A stretch of 10,352 nt of DNA from Podila epigama. Its lineage: Eukaryota; Mortierellomycota; Mortierellomycetes; Mortierellales; Mortierellaceae. Within the stretch, counting starts at the first letter, position 1, and each line of letters begins with the position of its first letter. A program made the translations under genes and the position numbers. The stretch is from contig JAAAVE010001090.1 in NCBI GenBank assembly GCA_015679605.1, positions 1 to 10,352 on the forward strand, written 5' to 3'. The notes beneath the pieces were generated by a model that saw only the letters and a list, made by a program, of their open reading frames with translations, did no database searches and had not been told where the DNA came from. Of the stretch, positions 8,266 to 10,352 are shown piece by piece.

Positions 8266-8521
8266 TTAGACTGTCGTGAGACACGTTAATTTTACCCTAT
8301 TGACGAAGTGTTTGTTGCAATAGCCGTTGATCTTCGGGCCTGCCTGGACAAGAATGGCTCTGAGGCTACCATCCATTGGATTAAGGCTGAGCGCCTCCAA
8401 GTCTGAATTCATGCTAGAAGTGAACATTTATCTTCTACATGGTGTATCACATGCCTCAACTCATAATATGAAGACTTACATACTGCCTCAGCCCCTCAGC
8501 CAAGGACGCTTTGTCAAGCTT
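8266..8521 (-). pseudogene. Broken two-exon gene remnant (copy B)
   Basis: Minus-strand exon pieces: 8521-8484 reads KLDKASLAEGLR, followed by a GTATGTAAGT donor, a 70-nt intron (8414-8483), an acceptor TTCTAG, then 8413-8266, which reads H-MNSDLEALSLNPMDG... and ends at a TAA. The intact-looking homologue is at 9784-10177. An in-frame TAG immediately before KLDKASL (8524-8522) and the lack of an upstream ATG suggest that this copy is dead. It lies just past the 3' end of trefoil gene 2 and travels with it in the duplication. The original gene is not recognised. Confidence 0.4.
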
Positions 8522-8575
8522 CTAGTTTTTTTTTTATATTAGAATCCCAAGGACTATTACTAAAACAATACACCT

Positions 8576-8581
8576 TTTATT
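8576..8581 (-). terminator. Poly(A) signal of trefoil gene 2
   Basis: Minus-strand AATAAA lies about 40 nt past the stop at 8621. It is embedded in a segment (CCAGGGAACACATTGCAATA-like) also found downstream of trefoil gene 1. Confidence 0.65.
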
Positions 8582-8620
8582 GTGCTATTGCAATGTGTTC
8601 CCTGGTACAGCTTTTTAAAT

Positions 8621-9091
8621 TTACGCAAAGGAAAACAACTGGGAGTCACTGCCGTCAACAGGGTCAAGAAAGAGTGAAATAGGATAGCCAGGCCCGCGAT
8701 GGCGAGCTGTAACGGCAAGACCATCATCTGTTAAAAGGCTGAGTTTACCGGTACCATCAGGCACAACAGTCCACTTTGAGAACGTGTCGTCAAACTCTGA
8801 CGCATACGCCTCGCCGTCATGAGCGGTGAGAAAGAGTCCGTTGCCTCCACTTTTGATGATGAACTTGCTTCCGTTCTGGACCTGTGAGAACTCCCATTGT
8901 TCATAGATGCTCGCGAAACCGCCATCGAAAGTGACAGTAACATAATGAGGAGCTGGGCCGCCGGAAGATGGATAGCTTTTGGCCCAGAGACCGTCATTGT
9001 AGAACTTGTAAATACTCTGAGCTGCGGACATGGTAGCAAGAAGGAGCAATGTGGCGAAAGAAGCCAAAGCCGAGAAAGTGATTCGCACCAT
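8621..9091 (-). CDS. Small secreted beta-trefoil-like protein, paralogue 2
   Basis: Single-exon gene, 156 residues. The ATG at 9091 is chosen because it aligns exactly with the start of the paralogue at 7415; the frame extends 16 codons upstream without good start context. The signal peptide (1-25) differs from paralogue 1 at only two residues. The mature part, about 131 residues and Cys-free, has the same threefold pattern: EQW 64-66, SKW 105-107, SQLFSF 150-155 and LFLTAHDG 86-93. By eye it is about 40-45% identical to paralogue 1. It ends straight after SQLFSFA and lacks the extension seen in paralogue 1. A beta-trefoil fold (ricin-B-like or I66-like) is likely but not proven; the ligand is unknown. 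TATA-like element at 9153-9160, poly(A) signal at 8576-8581. It acts outside the cell or in the wall. Confidence 0.83.
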   Translation of the reverse strand: MVRITFSALASFATLLLLATMSAAQSIYKFYNDGLWAKSYPSSGGPAPHYVTVTFDGGFASIYEQWEFSQVQNGSKFIIKSGGNGLFLTAHDGEAYASEFDDTFSKWTVVPDGTGKLSLLTDDGLAVTARHRGPGYPISLFLDPVDGSDSQLFSFA

Positions 9092-9152
9092 GTCTTGTCT
9101 GAATTGGTGTGTTTGTAATAAGTGTTTTTTTAAACACAATATGAGTTGTAAG

Positions 9153-9160
9153 AATATATA
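9153..9160 (-). promoter_or_regulatory. TATA-like element of trefoil gene 2
   Basis: Minus-strand TATATATT lies about 62 nt before the ATG at 9091, at the position matching TATAAATA of paralogue 1 and followed by the same CTTACAACTC. Confidence 0.5.
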
Positions 9161-9234
9161 CTGTAACCCAAACGTAAAACCATCACAGTCTATACAATCG
9201 TGATATTCATAACATGTTCTTCAGTTTTCTTTAA

Positions 9235-9783
9235 ACTTACAGTGATCGTTTTGTGTTTGGGGTTTGTGGGAGGTGTTGTGGTAAGGCTAGAGTTTTGAAG
9301 CTGAATCAGATGAGTGTCGAAGTAAAAGTCTGGATTTGTGTCATCTTTTTATACTCGATGAGGATCTCAAAGGACGCGATCCAATCGATCCAAGTTGTGC
9401 TCGCCATAAAGCGCTCCAATGCTGCAATGAAATGGTTAATGGCTGGGTTTAAAAAAATGATGCGCAGACCTGGAAATGTAGGAAGAACAATGCACCATTG
9501 AGTGGGGAACATCAATGCAACCTTGCATCTGATAATAATGCAGCCAGCCTCGGAGGAATAACATAATATCAAATGTGAGGTGCAGCTGCGGAACAACGGC
9601 AGGATGAAAAGACAATAACCGCCGGCGCGCATCTTGGATGTTCGTCATCAAGGGGCAGGTGCATGAAGGAAAGGTACTAAAATGAGAATGTAGTACAAAA
9701 TCTGGCAAGACGCCGGCGTTCAACGCAACATTGCTTTTTGTTCCTTCGATGTCAGATCTTGCACCATCCTGATGATGAATTAA
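9235..9783. other. Spacer upstream of trefoil gene 2, no gene
   Basis: It contains sequence matching the spacer of unit 1 but in a different order. Block 9303-9377 matches 7727-7800, then a GTGCTCGCCATAA block (9396-9408) matches 7619-7631, then comes the third copy of the near-90 nt repeat at 9460-9536. No convincing coding frame is present. Confidence 0.55.
9460..9536. repeat. Diverged third copy of the near-90 nt repeat
   Basis: It shares GCAGACCTGG, ATCAATGCA and the following CCTTG with 7859-7944, with many substitutions between. This shows that the repeat predates, or spread after, the gene duplication. Confidence 0.6.
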
Positions 9784-10177
9784 CTAAGCATTGGACTGTT
9801 CACCTATGACAAGGGAACGTGGGTCACGTTTACACCTTCGAAAGACAAAATGCAATGATAATTGCGACAATACTTTATCCTGAATGAACTGTTCGTTTGA
9901 ATAATTCGTATTAAGGCTCTGAACAGGCAATGGCCCAGAGCTATCATCCGTTGGATCATGGCTGAAAGCTTCCAAAGCAGAATTCGTGCTAGAAATCAGC
10001 AACATATCTCCTACATTACATGGGACGAAAACACATGTTCCAACTCATAAAAATGAAGACTTACTGCTTCAGCCCCTCGGCCAAGGATGCTTTGACAAGT
10101 TTCAATTTCCTTTCTTTCTTTTTTTTTTCAAGCATCGGGTCGTCAGTTGGAGATCTCTTGTACAGTAAGAGTGCCAT
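9784..10177 (-). pseudogene. Two-exon gene remnant or small gene (copy C), 105 codons
   Basis: Minus-strand join 10177-10065 and 9988-9784 gives an open frame of 105 residues. The ATG is at 10177, the donor GTAAGT at 10064, the intron is 76 nt, the acceptor is TTTCTAG at 9989, and a TAG stop is at 9784. The split codon CA|C keeps the frame. The protein starts MALLLYKRSP, has a Lys-rich stretch made by an A run, then KLVKASLAEGLK before the intron and TNSALEAFSHDPTDD after it. The junction region matches copy B at 8266-8521. The first exon upstream of the Lys-rich part has no counterpart in copies A and B, so the start may be accidental. I cannot assign a function. It is either a decayed piece of a larger gene or a very small gene. 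Confidence 0.35.
10081..10110. repeat. Start of a third, incomplete duplication unit
   Basis: The motif that begins units 1 and 2 recurs here. After it the sequence runs into a T tract and then unrelated DNA. The poly(A) region and coding sequence of a third trefoil gene are missing. Confidence 0.6.
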
Positions 10178-10352
10178 TGAGACATATTACTGCTGGTCCA
10201 TATTTTCTTCAGATGACCGTCTTGCTACAGTTACGGTGGGGAGGTGGAAGGGAAGCCTTGTCGTTATATCTTGCCACTGAGGGGCAGGCAGTGTTGATAT
10301 GGAAAAATGCAAGAGATCTATTCCAGTTCATGTCCCACTCCCCCACTTCCAA
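10178..10352. other. Window end, nothing recognisable
   Basis: I see no gene, repeat or regulatory motif that I can support in this last stretch. Confidence 0.5.

Larger units (their letters stand above)
6816..8499. repeat. Tandem duplication, unit 1 (about 1.68 kb)
   Basis: The unit starts at a motif matching 8500 and 10081 (AAGGATGCTTTGTCAAG-like, positions 6817-6833, 8502-8518 and 10083-10099). It runs through the first trefoil gene, its promoter and a spacer. Unit 2 matches it in the same order: poly(A) region (6891-6930 with 8571-8621), coding sequence, 5' leader (7416-7440 with 9092-9116), block 8150-8250 with 9740-9820, and block 8330-8499 with 9900-10080. Similarity is high around the 5' end of the genes and patchy elsewhere, so the duplication is old. 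Confidence 0.75.
8500..10080. repeat. Tandem duplication, unit 2 (about 1.58 kb)
   Basis: Second copy of the block described for 6816-8499, with the second trefoil gene, promoter and spacer. At its right end the motif that starts each unit recurs at 10081-10105, where sequence similarity to the trefoil gene then fails. Confidence 0.75.

Noticed and set aside
6816-10110. A transposon as the cause of the duplicated units
   Set aside because: I found no terminal inverted repeats, target-site duplications, transposase or reverse-transcriptase motifs. Plain tandem duplication fits better.

Overview
The window looks like nuclear DNA of an early-diverging fungus. Three things point there: spliceosomal introns with GTAAAG/GTGAGT donors, long A/T homopolymers with AATAAA-type poly(A) signals, and short TATA-driven genes for secreted proteins. 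The long gene at the left resembles, from memory, a large family that is expanded in Mortierella and its relatives (conserved blocks with a C-terminal leucine-rich-repeat-like tail). I therefore favour a Mortierellomycete, but this is recall and not a search result. All four genes I can support lie on the minus strand. I see no rRNA, tRNA, CRISPR array or complete mobile element.

Layout: 1-750 is intergenic, with simple repeats. 751-3744 is a three-exon gene for a predicted 921-residue intracellular protein of unknown function. Its promoter region (3745-4120) contains a probable 5' intron and runs into the 3' end of the next gene. 4224-5480 encodes a 418-residue secreted protein with three copies of a roughly 33-residue module. 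5481-6815 is mostly non-coding.

6816 to about 10110 is an old, diverged tandem duplication with a period of about 1.6-1.7 kb. Each of two units carries a small secreted beta-trefoil-like gene (6930-7415 and 8621-9091), its promoter, and a remnant of a second gene. That remnant consists of two short exons around a 70-76 nt intron. A third unit begins near 10081 but does not continue into a third trefoil gene. The spacers hold a further near-90 nt direct repeat and a rearranged promoter block.

The two secreted paralogues are about 96% identical in DNA across the 5' leader and signal peptide, but only about 40-45% identical in mature protein. This is the strongest evolutionary signal in the window. 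With the secreted triple-repeat protein, the region reads as an accessory locus for secreted proteins next to an unrelated large cytoplasmic protein. Nothing shows that these genes act in one pathway, and I did not find a clear multi-gene system.
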